Shown here one piece after another: positions 21,264-31,285 of a DNA stretch of 64,000 bases (its first letter is position 1; each line of letters starts with the position of its first letter). A program made the translations under genes and the position numbers. Under the pieces are notes generated by a model. It did no database searches. It was not told the DNA's origin and saw only the letters and a list, made by a program, of their open reading frames with translations. Location of the stretch: contig JAHDVF020001349.1 of assembly GCA_022606425.2 (NCBI GenBank), positions 62,001 through 126,000 on the forward strand, read 5' to 3'. This stretch comes from Lepidostoma basale (Eukaryota; Arthropoda; Insecta; Trichoptera; Lepidostomatidae).

Positions 21264-21946
21264 CTTGATTGGAAAAAAAACTTGGAGCAAGTAGTTGAGT
21301 TTGTGTATTTAGGTAGTATGTTTACAAGAGATGGGAGAGTGGAGAGGGATATTGAAAGAAGGGTTGGGGCAGGCAACAAAGTGAATGGTGCACTTAAAGT
21401 TGTCATCGCAAACAAAAACCTATCCAAAAAGCTAGAATGGCAGTGCACAATGGTGTTCTTCTACCGACCCTTATGTATGGAAGCGAAGCATGGAACTGGC
21501 AAAGGAAGGATGAAAGTAGAATAAATGCAGTATAAATGAGATCTCTTAGACGAATGTGTGGATATTCTGTGTATGATAGAGTGTCGAATGAAAATATAAG
21601 AAGTGAATGCGGTGCGAATGATGGTGTCATGAACAAAATAATGAAAGGATCATTAAGATGGTTTGGACATATGGAAAGAATGAATGAAGAAAGAATGGTA
21701 AAAAAATTATATGTTAATGATGTAAATGGTACCAGAAATAGAGGAAGACCAAGGAAAACGTGGCACGATCAAATAAATCAAATATTGAATGTCGGCCATT
21801 GTGAGGAGTCAGAGAAATCGACGCGCGTGCATGACACGATGTATGAATGTTGAGGAAGCGAGAGAAATATGTCAGGAAAGAAAGGTGTGGCAGTCCATTC
21901 TTTCTGCCTACCCCTTCGGGGAGACGGCGTGATGGTTAGTTAGTTA
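21264..21946 (+). mobile_element. LINE-A copy with target-site duplication
   Basis: 5'-truncated inside the ORF2 C-terminal region (LEQVVEFVYLGSMFTRDG). Two frames: 21282-21524 and 21536-21853; a stop (TATAAATGAG at 21531) and a frameshift near 21480 separate them. It keeps the 98 bp missing in the 4462 copy: GRPRKTWHDQINQILNVGHC. Ends with ILSAYPFGETA, stop, two TTAG units. The 17 bp after the left duplication are not clearly LINE-A. Confidence 0.9.
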
Positions 21947-21957
21947 GGAAGAATCTG

Positions 21958-22995
21958 ATTATTAATTATGTTTTCGCCCAATTTCACCTACTGGACGATT
22001 GATCCTTTATTACACGATGTACTCGTACATACCTGTACGTCTATAATTTGTTACACATTTTTTGACAAAGTTACCTTAAAAATAAATATCACCGACATAT
22101 GATTTTGTGATGTTTAAAATTTTTTTGATTCATAATGATAAACTCTAACCATCTGTATATGAGGTGAACATATCCTGTTAACAATTACGAATCCTTTTAC
22201 AATCTCATTACTCACGTATGAACGTGTACATTCTCAAACATGATTTACGTCTTCTGCTATGACGAAATGGAATGAAATCGACTTTCACGATACGAGAATA
22301 GGCGCGGGAATATATTTTATTCACTTTCTGATGTATTTTTCAGGGAAATAATATTCTTATTTGTAGATACCGGCCATAAAAAATCTTTCTACGTAAAAAT
22401 TCACTTTTCTTTGTTTTCATTTCAATTTAACGATATGCTTGTCTTTTTAGTTTACGTTTGTGCTTCAAGGAATGACTTCCTCTCTATAGAAGAGTATTTT
22501 TCCTAATGGATCTAGAGTGAAATCTCTTTACATTTTTATTTATAATGAATAACTAAGAGATACTAAAGATGGTATATACTCGTATTCCACCCACAATAAA
22601 GATAATTTAAATTCCTTTTTTTCGGTAGTTTGAAACATACCGAAATACGTTGCGCTATCAATTGTTTTATAATCGCACGATTTTACTGAAATCTCTTGAT
22701 GGAAATTCTTCTTTCTCTTCTTCTTTAAATATATCTGACGATCTGTGACACAGAAGTCATGTCTCGTGGGAAAATGAGGTCCATGTGATTTCATAAGCGG
22801 TTATATATGCGAGTCTTTCACTATCTTTTCAGACTACATGGTCCCTCCAGTACCTTCTTCTTCTCCGCCGACCGATATCTTCTATTTCGCAAGTTTTTTT
22901 TATGTCTGTTGCGGACACGATCTCGGAAAGTTTTTTCAGTAATTGATCTGGGGACTTTCATATTAAATGTTCTTAAACAGTCTAGAAACACTATG
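21958..22995. other. Unassigned stretch
   Basis: Unique-looking AT-rich DNA. At 22831 a good pyrimidine tract precedes AG (CTATCTTTTCAG) and the next 100 nt are open in all three frames, so coding cannot be inferred. No repeat family match. Confidence 0.4.
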
Positions 22996-23060
22996 ATATT
23001 TTAACATTTTATAACTGTTAATGCAAAAACTTTGTTTTTATATCACAATTGTATTTTATT

Positions 23061-23107
23061 TTACGACAGCTGTTTCATCAACCAATGTTGACATCATCAG
23101 GTGTAAC
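23061..23107 (-). ncRNA. H2 hammerhead ribozyme candidate, intact core
   Basis: Minus strand: CUGAUGA, then UGUCAACAUUGGUUGAU (stem II from UCAAC / GUUGA with slight bulging), GAAA, self-complementary CAGCUG, UC giving GUC. Stem I begins with GU after the site against AC before the core and is better in copies with GCGUAA. All core residues are present. Confidence 0.65.
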
Positions 23108-23122
23108 AAAAATATATATAAA

Positions 23123-23170
23123 AATACCCGATGATGTCAACATTGGTTGATGAAACAGCTGTCATAAAAT
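23123..23170 (+). ncRNA. H2 hammerhead-like motif, opposite arm
   Basis: Plus strand: CCGAUGA (U4 to C), same stem II, GAAA, CAGCUG, UC. Probably inactive because of the U4 change. Confidence 0.5.
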
Positions 23171-23227
23171 AAATACAATTGTGATATAAAACAAAGTTTT
23201 TGCATTAACAGTTATAAATGTTCTTAG

Positions 23228-23420
23228 TAGACCCATGGTTCGCACAGTGTCGGCCCGCGTCTTTCAGCGTACGTCATGATAGGTCGCACGCATGTCTTAT
23301 AAATTCTGACCTTGCTATCAATACGCATGTGCTTCTTCTTCCAGACCAGATTCTTTGGACACCCTGACACGACATAGGCTCTAATGACTTGTTCTCGTAC
23401 TTTGGTATAAAGGTCATTAT
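23228..23420 (-). mobile_element. LINE-B fragment
   Basis: Minus strand: SGCPKNLVWKKKHMRIDSK, VRIYKTCVRPIMTYAE, matching GCLKDVIWRNRDMRTDSKVR, IYKTCVRPILTYG of 42749-43275. Confidence 0.88.
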
Positions 23421-23436
23421 GGCATAATCAAATAAA

Positions 23437-23530
23437 ACGATGTTTTTTTAAATACTTACACTTTTGTCTTTATTTCGACAGCGATTGGTTTCGCCAAGCT
23501 CGCTGGCATCGATAGACTGACAATGTTATA
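23437..23530 (-). repeat. H9 hammerhead-like motif
   Basis: Minus strand: AUCGAUGCCAGCGAGCUUGGC then GAAACC; stem II GCCAG / CUUGGC (A-U or G-U changes relative to 9340). Core CUGANGA degraded. Confidence 0.55.
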
Positions 23531-24335
23531 AAATGACTCATTTTGTAGACATACAGATAAGGGATGGTAAACATGATTCTATACAAATATGAAAAAATAA
23601 TTATATCCCATTTACTGAATTAAAACATTAGTATGAAAGTCATTAAGGAGAATTTTTTTTTCTATGTAATGGAATTTGAATTGGTTATAGCTAACATATT
23701 TATAAACATAATTCTATAAAATTCGATCCTTTTATTTTTAATATTACCGAATTTTAATATGATATGTTATATATCTTGGTCCGCTGGTTGGCCACCCCTT
23801 TGGTTTATCCATCCATTAGTCCATGTGTGAGCTGCATAGGTCAAGAATCATAACAAACAATTTTTCGCCAATAATTGTCTATTGGAATGTTTTTTTTTCA
23901 AATTTATAATTGGTATAACAGAGGCGAGTATGCGAACAATAATTGATCGTCAAGGATTATTTGGTCAGGGGTGTATTTAAGTAAATGCAAAATAATCATT
24001 TAATATGAAAATTTGCAATACTTTTCAACAAAATGAACTTCTATCAAGAAATTTCAGTAAAAGAATTAGATCATCTTGAAACAGTACGTGTATGCATTAA
24101 TATAAATACATCAATTGAGTTTCCCGAAAAATCTACAGATGTTTTACATCTACCGTGGCGGGGTGTAATTTAAACATAAATAATGCGAGCCCACGTGTTT
24201 ACTTGGCGAACAATTCCCCACAGTGACCCACGTGCCGTCAATAAATTATTTTACTTGGCCTCTGTCCGTCCCTTATGACATAAGAAAAAATATCATATAT
24301 CAAATTCTCAGCCGCGCGCGTCGCGACCATAATTT
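23531..24335. other. No feature seen
   Basis: AT-rich DNA with one GC-richer patch near 24170-24330. No repeat match or open frame of note. Confidence 0.5.
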
Positions 24336-24383
24336 TTTTTTAAAGACTAATACCAAGGATTTAAATCAATGATATTAGAATTT

Positions 24384-24906
24384 CTATGATAGAATAAAAT
24401 GAAATCACTCTTCTGCAATGATAACGTAAACTTGAAACTCCGCCAGAGAATGATCAAATGCTATGTGTGGTCTGTTTTATTGTACGGGTGTGAAACTTGG
24501 ACCTTGAAAGTTAACTCAATGAACAGACTGGAAGCATTTGAAATGTGGCTCCATCGGCGAATGCTCAGAGTTCCCTGGACAAACATGGTTACCAATACCG
24601 AAGTCTTGAGGCGAGCTAGAGTTTACAGGGAATTGTGATCAACTATCAAGGTTCGAAAGATCTCACATCTGGGTCATATACTGCGTGGGGAAAAGTACCA
24701 CCTTCTCCAACTGATATTGGAGGGGAAAATTGAAGGACGCCGAGGGCCCGGGAGAAGACAAATGTCCTGGTTGCGAAACGTGAGGGAGTGGACCGGCATC
24801 CGAAGTGTGGAGGAGCTATTCCGAGCGGCGCAGGACAGGGACAGGTTCGCCGAGGTGATCGCCAACGTTAAGGGGACCCGACAGGGCACTTGAAGAAGAA
24901 GAAGAA
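24384..24906 (+). mobile_element. LINE-G copy inserted in SINE-2
   Basis: Flanked by GATATTAGAATTT at 24371-24383 and 24907-24919. Encodes the ORF2 end: LFCNDNVNLKLRQRMIKC, VWSVLLYGCETW, TLKVNSMNRLEAFEMWLHRR, MLRVPWTNMVTNTEVLRRAR, a stop at 24636, then in another frame ISHLGHILRGEKYHLLQLIL, EGRRGPGRRQMSW, RNVREWTGIRSVEELFRAAQ, DRDRFAEVIANVKGTRQGT, (GAA)n tail. Confidence 0.93.
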
Positions 24907-25037
24907 GATATTAGAATTTATTTTTACAATCTTCAATTTGAACAAAATAGCTCATTATTATGAAGAAGGAATCTGGTCGTGTCCAGCCTTGAACCTAAGT
25001 CTCCAGGATCAGGAGCCAAGCGTTCTATCCCCTAGAC

Positions 25038-25562
25038 CAGAGGTCGGCAAACTTATTTGCCAAAGAGCCAAATATGTACATTACAACGATTTAAAAAAAA
25101 AATAAGAGCCAATTCTGTTTTTTTGATTTTGCAAATATTTATTATAATTTCAGCACTTCATTAAATTACGGGTACCTACGCTGAATAAAACTTGGTATCA
25201 TACTCGTATTTAATAAACATTTTATTCATTGATAAAAAAATAATATATAATTAAGGAATCCATAGTGAGACATCTTATTCAAAAATTATGGAGAAAAAAA
25301 ACCTTGTAACGCGTGCGCGACTTGCATACACGACAAGCGCCGACCACCGTGACCTTAGCAACGCGACTGGCGAGGTGACTACTATCCAACGCCAACCAGA
25401 CTTATTGAAAAGAGTCTCCCTCGCACCGCGCACCCCGCAGTCGTCACCCGCCGATTCCATCGGCGCGTCTTGCGCGCCTGTCCGTGAACATTTATACCGG
25501 AGCCGCACTTAAGAGGCTAAAGAGCCGCATGCGGCTCCGGAGCCGCACTTTGCCGACCTCTG
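25038..25562. mobile_element. hAT-type MITE
   Basis: 525 bp; TIRs CAGAGGTCGGCAAACT (left) and CAGAGGTCGGCAAAGT (right, complement); 8-bp target duplication CCCTAGAC at 25030-25037 and 25563-25570. The right half is GC- and CpG-rich and ends in GCATGCGGCTCCGGAGCCGC-type palindromes typical of some hAT MITEs. The two 70-odd codon frames inside are not gene-like. Confidence 0.93.
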
Positions 25563-25649
25563 CCCTAGACCACCACTAGATATACCCTGTTTTAGCTCAT
25601 AAGACAATATCGGTACACGATTATTATACATTTTATTTATTATAAACTA

Positions 25650-25830
25650 ATTTTAGTATATTTTATGGGAATAACATGTTTCACCTTGCTAAGGCTGCTG
25701 CTTTGTTAGTCTGTTCTTGCTTCTTTATGGGTAGTAACATTTGATAATACCTTAGCAAGACAAATCATGTCATTCCCGTAAAATATATTAAATCTTTGAA
25801 AACAGATGTCTTCATTCTTATATCACACAT
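25650..25830. mobile_element. H1 inverted-repeat element
   Basis: Left arm GGGAATAACATGTTTCACC, right arm TTTGATAATACCTTAGCAAG, CAAATCATGTCATTCCCGT; unrelated 60-bp spacer. Outer arms shortened on the left. Confidence 0.8.
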
Positions 25831-25884
25831 ACACAGATTCACATAATAATTTCACAATTCTCAATGATGTGATTCTCAAATATG

Positions 25885-25950
25885 TGATTCCCATTAATCC
25901 CAGTGAATTTTATTGTTCCCAGTGAATTCAATTGTTCCCAGTGACTCCCA
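25885..25950. repeat. Short imperfect tandem repeat
   Basis: Three units of about 20 bp around ATTGTTCCCAGTGAATTC. Confidence 0.6.
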
Positions 25951-26069
25951 TCAATATTTTAACAATTGATAAAATTTTCGCTAGTTACTCACCTGAAGGG
26001 CTATTTCTTAAGACCATCAATATAATATTAGTAGTAAAATAAACACCAAAAACAGAATGATAAAACCAC

Positions 26070-26225
26070 GTCGAGAGGCTGGACCCAGCGAGGATTCCCA
26101 AGATCATGATGTATGAGACTCTAGAGAGCTGTCGACCACCAAAGATCTGGAGGAAAAGTTGGGTGACTTCATCACTTGACCAAAATTGATATCTTGTCTA
26201 AGCAGATTTAGATCTACAGAAATAA
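26070..26225 (+). mobile_element. LINE-B 3' fragment
   Basis: DHVERLDPARIPKIMMYET-type reading (CACGTCGAGAGGCTGGACC, GGATTCCCAAGATCATGATG) and a 3' UTR like that at 44115-44370 (TTGATATCTTGTCTAAGCAG, GATCTACA). Interrupted by the LINE-C insertion. Confidence 0.75.
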
Positions 26226-26718
26226 CTTACTTACTTACAATAACTTCCTTTGGCCATACAACTCTTGAAGAGTTTTAACCTCCTTGATGATTTTTCGCCA
26301 AACTCCTCGATCCTGCGCCTTTTGCTCCCAGCAGTCCGATTCGCCCAACCTAGCCAGGTCAGCCAGAAAATTGTCCATTAGGCGCTGTCTAGGCCTTCCT
26401 AGAGGTCTTACTCCAGTCAGTCTAGACGCGAACAAGGTCTTGATTGTTCTGGTCTCTTCGGCTCGGCATACGTGCCCAATCCATGCTAGGCGACCGGCTC
26501 TCACGGTGCTCGTTATAAAGAGCTGCTGGGTCATAGTACGGATCTCTTGGTTGGTTCTATGCCTCCAAGCTCCCGCTGCAACACCGGATCTGGGTCCCAG
26601 GATAATTCTAAGTATTCTATTCTCAAACCAGTAGATTCTTTGTTGTTCTTTTAGAGTCATTGTCCATGACTCAGAACCATATGTCACCACTGGCTTGATG
26701 CTGGTGTTATAAATACGC
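26226..26718 (-). mobile_element. LINE-C copy inserted in LINE-B
   Basis: Flanked by ATCTACAGAAATAA at 26212-26225 and 26719-26732. Open minus-strand frame down to 26235: RIYNTSIKPVVTYGSESWTM, QQRIYWFENRILRIILGP, SGVAAGAWRHRTNQEIR, AGRLAWIGHVCRAEETRTIK, GVRPLGRPRQRLMDNFLADL, DRGVWRKIIKEVKTLQEL; RTE-like ORF2 end with a (GTAA)n tail. No frameshift: one of the younger LINE copies. Confidence 0.93.
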
Positions 26719-26786
26719 ATCTACAGAAATAAGATGCAGAAAAATCAATTCTAAGATATATAATTGATATCCTGTTTACAGAAAGA

Positions 26787-27364
26787 TTATCTTAGCCAAA
26801 TCATACAATTAGGAAGAAATAATTTCGATAAAGAAGCCGACCGAAGAATTCAGTTGGGTTGGGCGGCCTTTGGGAAATTATGTCATGTTCTCACTTCCAA
26901 AATACCACAATGCCTCAAGACTAAAGTCTTCAACCAGTGCGTTTTGCCAGTCATGACATATGGAACCGAGACGTGGACATTGACAAAAGGTCTAGTCTAC
27001 AGATTCAAGGTTGCCCAGCGCGCCATGGAAAGAGCCATGCTTGGAATAACCTTGAGGGACAGATTTAGAAACGAATTTATTCGACAACAAACCAAGGTAA
27101 CTGAGGTGGCTCTACGGATAGGCGGGCTGAAGTGGCGGTGGCTGGCCATATCTGTCGGAGAACCGACAGCCGATGGGGAAGACGGGTTCTGGAGTGCGCA
27201 CAGGATTCCGTAGAGTTGGACATCCCTCTGCCCGCTGGACCGACGATCTGAAGAGGATTGCTGGACATGGATGAATGGGAGCGGCAATGGATAAGGGGCG
27301 GTGGCGGGCTTTGGGAGAGGCCTACATTAAGCAGTGGATGACAGACGGCTGATGATAATGATGA
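26787..27364 (+). mobile_element. LINE-E copy with target-site duplication
   Basis: Flanked by TTACAGAAAGA at 26776-26786 and 27365-27375. ORF2 end: YLSQIIQLGRNNFDKEADRR, IQLGWAAFGKLCHVLTSKIP, CVLPVMTYGTETWTLTKG, AQRAMERAMLGITLRDRF; frameshift near 27140 (one G short relative to 48730) and an internal deletion, then DDLKRIAGHG, GRWRALGEAYIKQWMTDG and a (TGA)n tail. This ORF2 type is abundant in lepidopteran genomes. Confidence 0.93.
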
Positions 27365-27479
27365 TTACAGAAAGAAGAAGAGTACATTACTGGTGTTATT
27401 TAATAAAATTTAGGAATTTTTATTTCAATTTTCAAGTCTCAAATTCCTCGGAGACATAAAAGAAATAAAATTAATGAAA

Positions 27480-27760
27480 TAAACAATTTCGCTTATCACG
27501 AGAGCACACCCCAGGGCGCAGTAGACCGGCCGGTTTGGGTTTCGGGTCAGGGCTCACGTCACAGTGACGTAGTGTCACAAGCCACCCGGCCTTACCCGTC
27601 CATACCTGTTTCGTGTAATCGATACTCGCTGAAATTTCGGTCATTTTCCAATTTGAACCGATATAACAATTCCCATTGTTTACTCTGTACGGTGAGTGAC
27701 ATAAATTGGTTGACATAGTCCATAAAAATTGCAGCGTATTCAGAAAATGACCATATGAAT
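27480..27760. other. GC-rich unassigned segment
   Basis: Higher GC than surroundings; includes the inverted sequence CACGTCACAGTGACGTAGTG and GCCACCCGGCC / GGCCGG. No open frame with support. It may be the 5' part of an unrecognised repeat. Confidence 0.35.
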
Positions 27761-27899
27761 GGATATCTGGCGCTAGTGACGCTAGTTTTGGTAAATACAT
27801 TTAGAAACCATTTCTATGGTAGGGGAATAGTACTAATTTTAGAACACACTTCGGATTTATGTCTAGTGTTGGGGATCATGTCCCAATTCAGAAAAAAAA

Positions 27900-28165
27900 C
27901 TGATGAAAAAAGCCGATTGTGCACTATTAAAAAAAAAAGTTTGGAATGTATACATATACTTGTAGACAAAAACTACATTTTACCTATTGCGGGTTAATCA
28001 TTTAAGGGTTAATTGTATCTCAATAGAGACGAAGATGTTAATTGTTTTTGGAAACATAATATAGTGATCGAGGCGTTTACAAGACTTATGACCTGTCATT
28101 GGTTGGGTTAAGCGATCGCTTTATGTAATACCACACTCCCCATTTCGCCCTTCTTACGACCACCA
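27900..28165 (-). mobile_element. H6 body, minus strand
   Basis: Complement of the 10420-10800 body: GTATACATATACTTGTAGAC, TTTTACCTATTGCGGGTTAA, CTCAATAGAGACGAAGATG, GCGTTTACAAGACTTATGAC, GGTTGGGTTAAGCGATCGCT, CCACCACGTCTGACAG. Joined directly to an H2 half at GACAGCTGTCGCG. Confidence 0.75.
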
Positions 28166-28280
28166 CGTCTGACAGCTGTCGCGTAAAATAAAATAGATAC
28201 AAAACACAAAGTTATTTAATTTAACAGTTTAAAATGTTAAGGTATCATAGTGTTTGGGCCGAAACAATGGACTAATTTTA
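28160..28280 (+). mobile_element. H2 half element
   Basis: Begins exactly at the hammerhead 3' part (ACAGCTGTCGCG) and continues GTTATTTAATTTAACAG, AAATGTTAAGGTATCATAG, GGGCCGAAACAATGGAC. Confidence 0.75.
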
Positions 28281-28316
28281 TAATATTTTAAATATCTATA
28301 TAATATATATAATATT

Positions 28317-28355
28317 ACTGAGGTAGTGCTGGGTAGTCCGAAACATGTTTGATGT
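28317..28355 (+). repeat. Degenerate hammerhead-like motif
   Basis: ACUGAGGUAGUGCUGGGUAG then UCCGAAACAUGUU. Resembles H7 at 45088 (ACUGAAGAAGGGCUGGUUGC) but core and cleavage triplet are broken. Confidence 0.45.
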
Positions 28356-28359
28356 TTAA

Positions 28360-29185
28360 TTTTAGTTTGTTTAAAAAGTGAGTTTTGTATACAAAGTATT
28401 TTTTAAAAAAAAGGTTATTTGAGGTAGGACGAAATAAAGTGTTTCTAAGTGTTGGTGTTCGTAATCATGTGTTATTTTACCATGCAGAGTGATAACCCCT
28501 TCGATACACCTACTCTTTTATTCGGACTTGGGACCGGCAAAAGCTTATAAAATAAGTTCCTAGTCGCAGGCGGCGTGTTAAGAACAAAACGTAAGCCCCG
28601 ACACAAAACGTATCTAATACAAAATATTTATTTCTCGCTTGTATAATACTCGTACAATAAAAAAAAAATTGATAATTTAACTACCAAAATTTTAATTATA
28701 ATACTAAGTGGATTATTTGAAACTTGACTAAATTTTAACGTTTGGTTAGAATATGTGCATATATTACGTCGTAACGTCAGGCCTATGTTAGTGAATGGCT
28801 GTTATGTGCTTAACTATGCTGCGTCGGGCTAGATTTTAGATTGCGTTGGGTTAGGTTAGGTTATGTTACGATCGGTTAGTTTAGGTTGGAATAAACAGTT
28901 TAATGATATTAAACTCCATATTAACGTATTAACTAAATGTATGCTTGTTTCAATTATGTAAATTATTGTTATTCATCACATTGTAGTCACAAAGTAAACT
29001 CATACTTTAATAACCAATTTGTTCGTTATTTTCTAAGATGGATCACTTTATATTTAATCATAGATAATCATTAAAATATAATTGTTTTTTACTCAAAACA
29101 ATTATGTTTAGTTGAGCTTTGATTAAATTGGTTTTAAAAAATATTCTTGAAATCAACAATTGTTTAATTTTTTTTTTTTAATTAA
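28360..29185. other. No gene seen
   Basis: AT-rich. Short degenerate TTAGG-like run at 28845-28895 (GGGTTAGGTTAGGTTATG), too short and imperfect to call telomeric. Confidence 0.45.
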
Positions 29186-29187
29186 TT

Positions 29188-29365
29188 TGAATAAAATCGT
29201 CTATTTTCTAGAAGTTTTGTTATATTTATGTGAATGACATGTTTTACATTTAATGTAAAAACAAGAAACCTTAGACAGGTGAAACATATCATTCACACGT
29301 AATAAAATAAGACTTCGGTTTTTAAAATTGAAGTTTTACATCATTGTTTAAGAAATATTACTATT
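29188..29365. mobile_element. H1 inverted-repeat element
   Basis: GTCTATTTTCTAGAAGTTTT, GTGAATGACATGTTTTAC, then CCTTAGACAGGTGAAACATA, TCATTCACACGTAAT, TGAAGTTTTACATCATTG. Confidence 0.8.
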
Positions 29366-29721
29366 TTTTATGTATTAAAATATAATTTTCATTACTCTTA
29401 AGTTTATTTCGAAGGTTTCGGAGAAGCAGATTGGGCTCTGGATAGGTACACCTGGATAAACTTTTTGGGGGCGATCAAAGTCCATAAAGTTCTTTAGAGC
29501 TAAAGAGAAGAAGAAGAAAATATGGGCAAGAGAAAAAAATATTTAAAAAAATTATTTCTTGAAAATAATTTTAATATATCACGATTATTTATATATAAGG
29601 TTTATAATTTTAAAATTTCATAATAACACAATATAATATATTTTTTTAATTTCTAAAAATTTTACCTACAATTCTATTTTTTCGCGTCCAGCATATGTTT
29701 GTTGAAAGAAGAAAAAGTTAT

Positions 29722-30208
29722 TTGATAGTAACATTCCGCAATGTCTGAAACGCAAAATGTATGATCAACGCGTACTTCCAGTACTGACATATGGAGCAGA
29801 AACGCTAACCCTCACCAAGTCGACCATGAGAAGACTTCGTGTAGCACAGAGGAAACACGAAAAAGTCATGCTACACGTAAGACTCTCAGACCGAATAAGT
29901 AATACTGAAATACGTAGAAGGTCGGAAATAGCAGATGTCGAAAGTTTAGCTAAGCTTAAATGGTCATTTGCGGGACATGTTGCCAGATTGGTAGACGATA
30001 GATGGACCAGAAGGGTGGTGGAGTGGAGACCCCGCGAAGATAAAAAAAAAACAGAGGGAGACCCCCCACACGATGGTTCGATGACATTCGAAGAATTTCT
30101 GGCGATTGGATGCGAAACGCACAAGACAGGAATACGTGGAAAAGTATTGGGGGAGGCCTATGTCCAGCAGTGGACGACAACGTATGTTTAAGTAAGTAAG
30201 TAAGTAAA
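29722..30208 (+). mobile_element. LINE-F copy
   Basis: RTE-like ORF2 end: IPQCLKRKMYDQRVLPVLTY, GAETLTLTKSTMRRLRVAQR, VMLHVRLSDRISNTEIRRRS, LKWSFAGHVARLVDDRW, VVEWRPRED, then two compensating indels, GEAYVQQWTTTYV, stop and (TAAG)5 tail. The single open frame 29757-30191 hides the indels. Confidence 0.92.
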
Positions 30209-30210
30209 GT

Positions 30211-30715
30211 GTTTTTGTTTTAATTGTATCATTTGAAGTTCATGTTTACGATGTTTTGATCCACACCCTTTAAAAAAATCATTAACGATAGAGAATTTAC
30301 CATTTCGCATATTGTATTTCTCATTCGTATGGTTTCCAGTAGGGAAGTCGTTAAACAATTTATGATTTGCTAGTATGAGGAATACTTCTATCCACGAATA
30401 GAAATGAATATCAGGACTACGATATTTCAACTCCTCGTTGTGTTTTAATAAATTTCAGATATATTACATATATAAACGTACTTTTGAAAAACGAATTATG
30501 ATTTTTCAAAAAGTTTATTTTTAAAACGGATTCAGTTTTTTTTTATAAAATAAATTTCTTGCATTATTCGTTTCTCTTTTTATGCACAATTCTATTATTT
30601 TAATATTTTAATTACATTGATTAAATGGGATATATAAATCCATACATTTTATTACAACGTTTAAAACGTAATATTTTTTTAAGACGCTAATGTTCGTTTA
30701 TAATTTTAGATAAAC
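30211..30715. other. No feature seen
   Basis: AT-rich, no repeat match. Confidence 0.5.
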
Positions 30716-30960
30716 TTAAGTTGTTAACGCTGTGGAATACCATAATAACGATTTTTTGTGAATTAAAAGACTGTTTTTTCCACTTTTGAGTTTATTTTTC
30801 TTGATATGTTTCGAAGGCTTACACCTTCATCATCGTAAAAACGATACAAATAAGTTTACATTGTTCTCCCAATAATGAAGGTGTAAGTCTTCGAAACATG
30901 AGAAGAAAAATAAATTCAAAAGTGAAAAAAAAACAGGGTTTTAATTCACTTTTTTTTTTA
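30716..30960. mobile_element. H3 inverted-repeat element
   Basis: Arms contain CACTTTTGAGTTTATTTTTC, TATGTTTCGAAGGCTTACAC, CTTCAT and the reverse. Minus-strand motif: AUGAUGA, AGG...CCUUC, GAAACAUAUC; plus-strand motif: AUAAUGA, AGGUGUAAGUCUUC, GAAACAUGAG. Stem II (A)AGG / CCUU. Core and cleavage triplet imperfect in both. Confidence 0.75.
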
Positions 30961-31051
30961 AATGCTTTCATAATACTAACGAAACGTTTGTTTTTTAGAA
31001 GTTTATTGTATCTAATAAAACTTTTAGATAACAGACTCCCCGAAAATGTAG

Positions 31052-31056
31052 AGGAG
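31052..31056. repeat. Copia target-site duplication, left
   Basis: AGGAG, repeated at 35381-35385. Five bp is the usual copia duplication length. Confidence 0.9.
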
Positions 31057-31175
31057 TGTTATTTTATGTATCGACAATATCAGTAGCGCCATCTATCTTT
31101 GAATACATGTAATATGTACTTTGTAACAATAAAAGTTTAGTTCGTATCCCTAACTCAAGTGTTTAATTTATCAGA
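31057..31175 (+). repeat. 5' LTR
   Basis: 119 bp, starts TGTTATTTTATG and ends TTTATCAGA (not the usual CA). Contains AATAAA at 31128-31133 as a polyadenylation signal. Very short for a copia LTR. Confidence 0.95.
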
Positions 31176-31189
31176 GGTTATGGGCCCAG
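31176..31189 (+). promoter_or_regulatory. Primer-binding site (initiator tRNA-Met fragment type)
   Basis: GGTTATGGGCCCAG directly after the LTR is the same primer site as in Drosophila copia, which is primed by an internal fragment of initiator tRNA-Met rather than the tRNA 3' end. Family knowledge; match seen here. Confidence 0.85.
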
Positions 31190-31285
31190 TATTTTTTAGT
31201 TTTTTCTCGCAATTTTCGTGGACATTATTAGTGAAATAGACTTTGCAGATTGAGATAAACTATAATTAACGCTGTGACTGTGAAA

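Larger units (their letters stand above)
23005..23220. mobile_element. H2 inverted-repeat element, complete
   Basis: Two ~95-bp arms: ATAACTGTTAATGCAAAAAC, TTTGTTTTTATATCACAATT, GTATTTTATTTTA, CGACAGCTGTTTCATCAACC, then a 20-bp AT spacer and the inverted arm. Each arm carries a hammerhead-like motif pointing outward. Arms differ at a handful of sites. Confidence 0.88.
24340..25595 (-). mobile_element. SINE-2 copy split by LINE-G and a hAT MITE
   Basis: SINE-2 pieces 25571-25595, 24920-25037 and 24340-24383 join into one minus-strand element parallel to 6825-6990: A box GGTCTAGGGGATAGAAC (spanning the hAT site), B box AGGTTCAAGGCTGG, CCTTCTTCATAATAATGAGC, and the AT-rich end matching ATTGATTTAAATCCTTGG. 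Confidence 0.85.

Noticed and set aside
22833..22940. Exon after a good pyrimidine tract
   Set aside because: All three frames are open and no convincing donor follows, so there is no coding evidence.
25275..25512. Two complementary 74-77 codon frames
   Set aside because: They lie in the GC-rich half of the hAT MITE, which is non-coding.
27718..27790. Exon between TTGCAG and GGTAAAT
   Set aside because: Acceptor lacks a pyrimidine tract and the segment contains GCGCTAGTGACGCTAGT repeats typical of non-coding DNA.
28845..28895. Interstitial telomeric (TTAGG)n
   Set aside because: Only two or three imperfect units; common by chance in insect DNA. The similar run at 49104-49143 is rejected for the same reason.
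29410..29500. Copia RNase H fragment (EADWALDR reading)
   Set aside because: Similarity limited to about eight residues; no other copia sequence around it.
31274..31285. Upstream GTG as start of the copia frame
   Set aside because: Eukaryotic elements start at ATG; the first ATG at 31286 has a suitable context.
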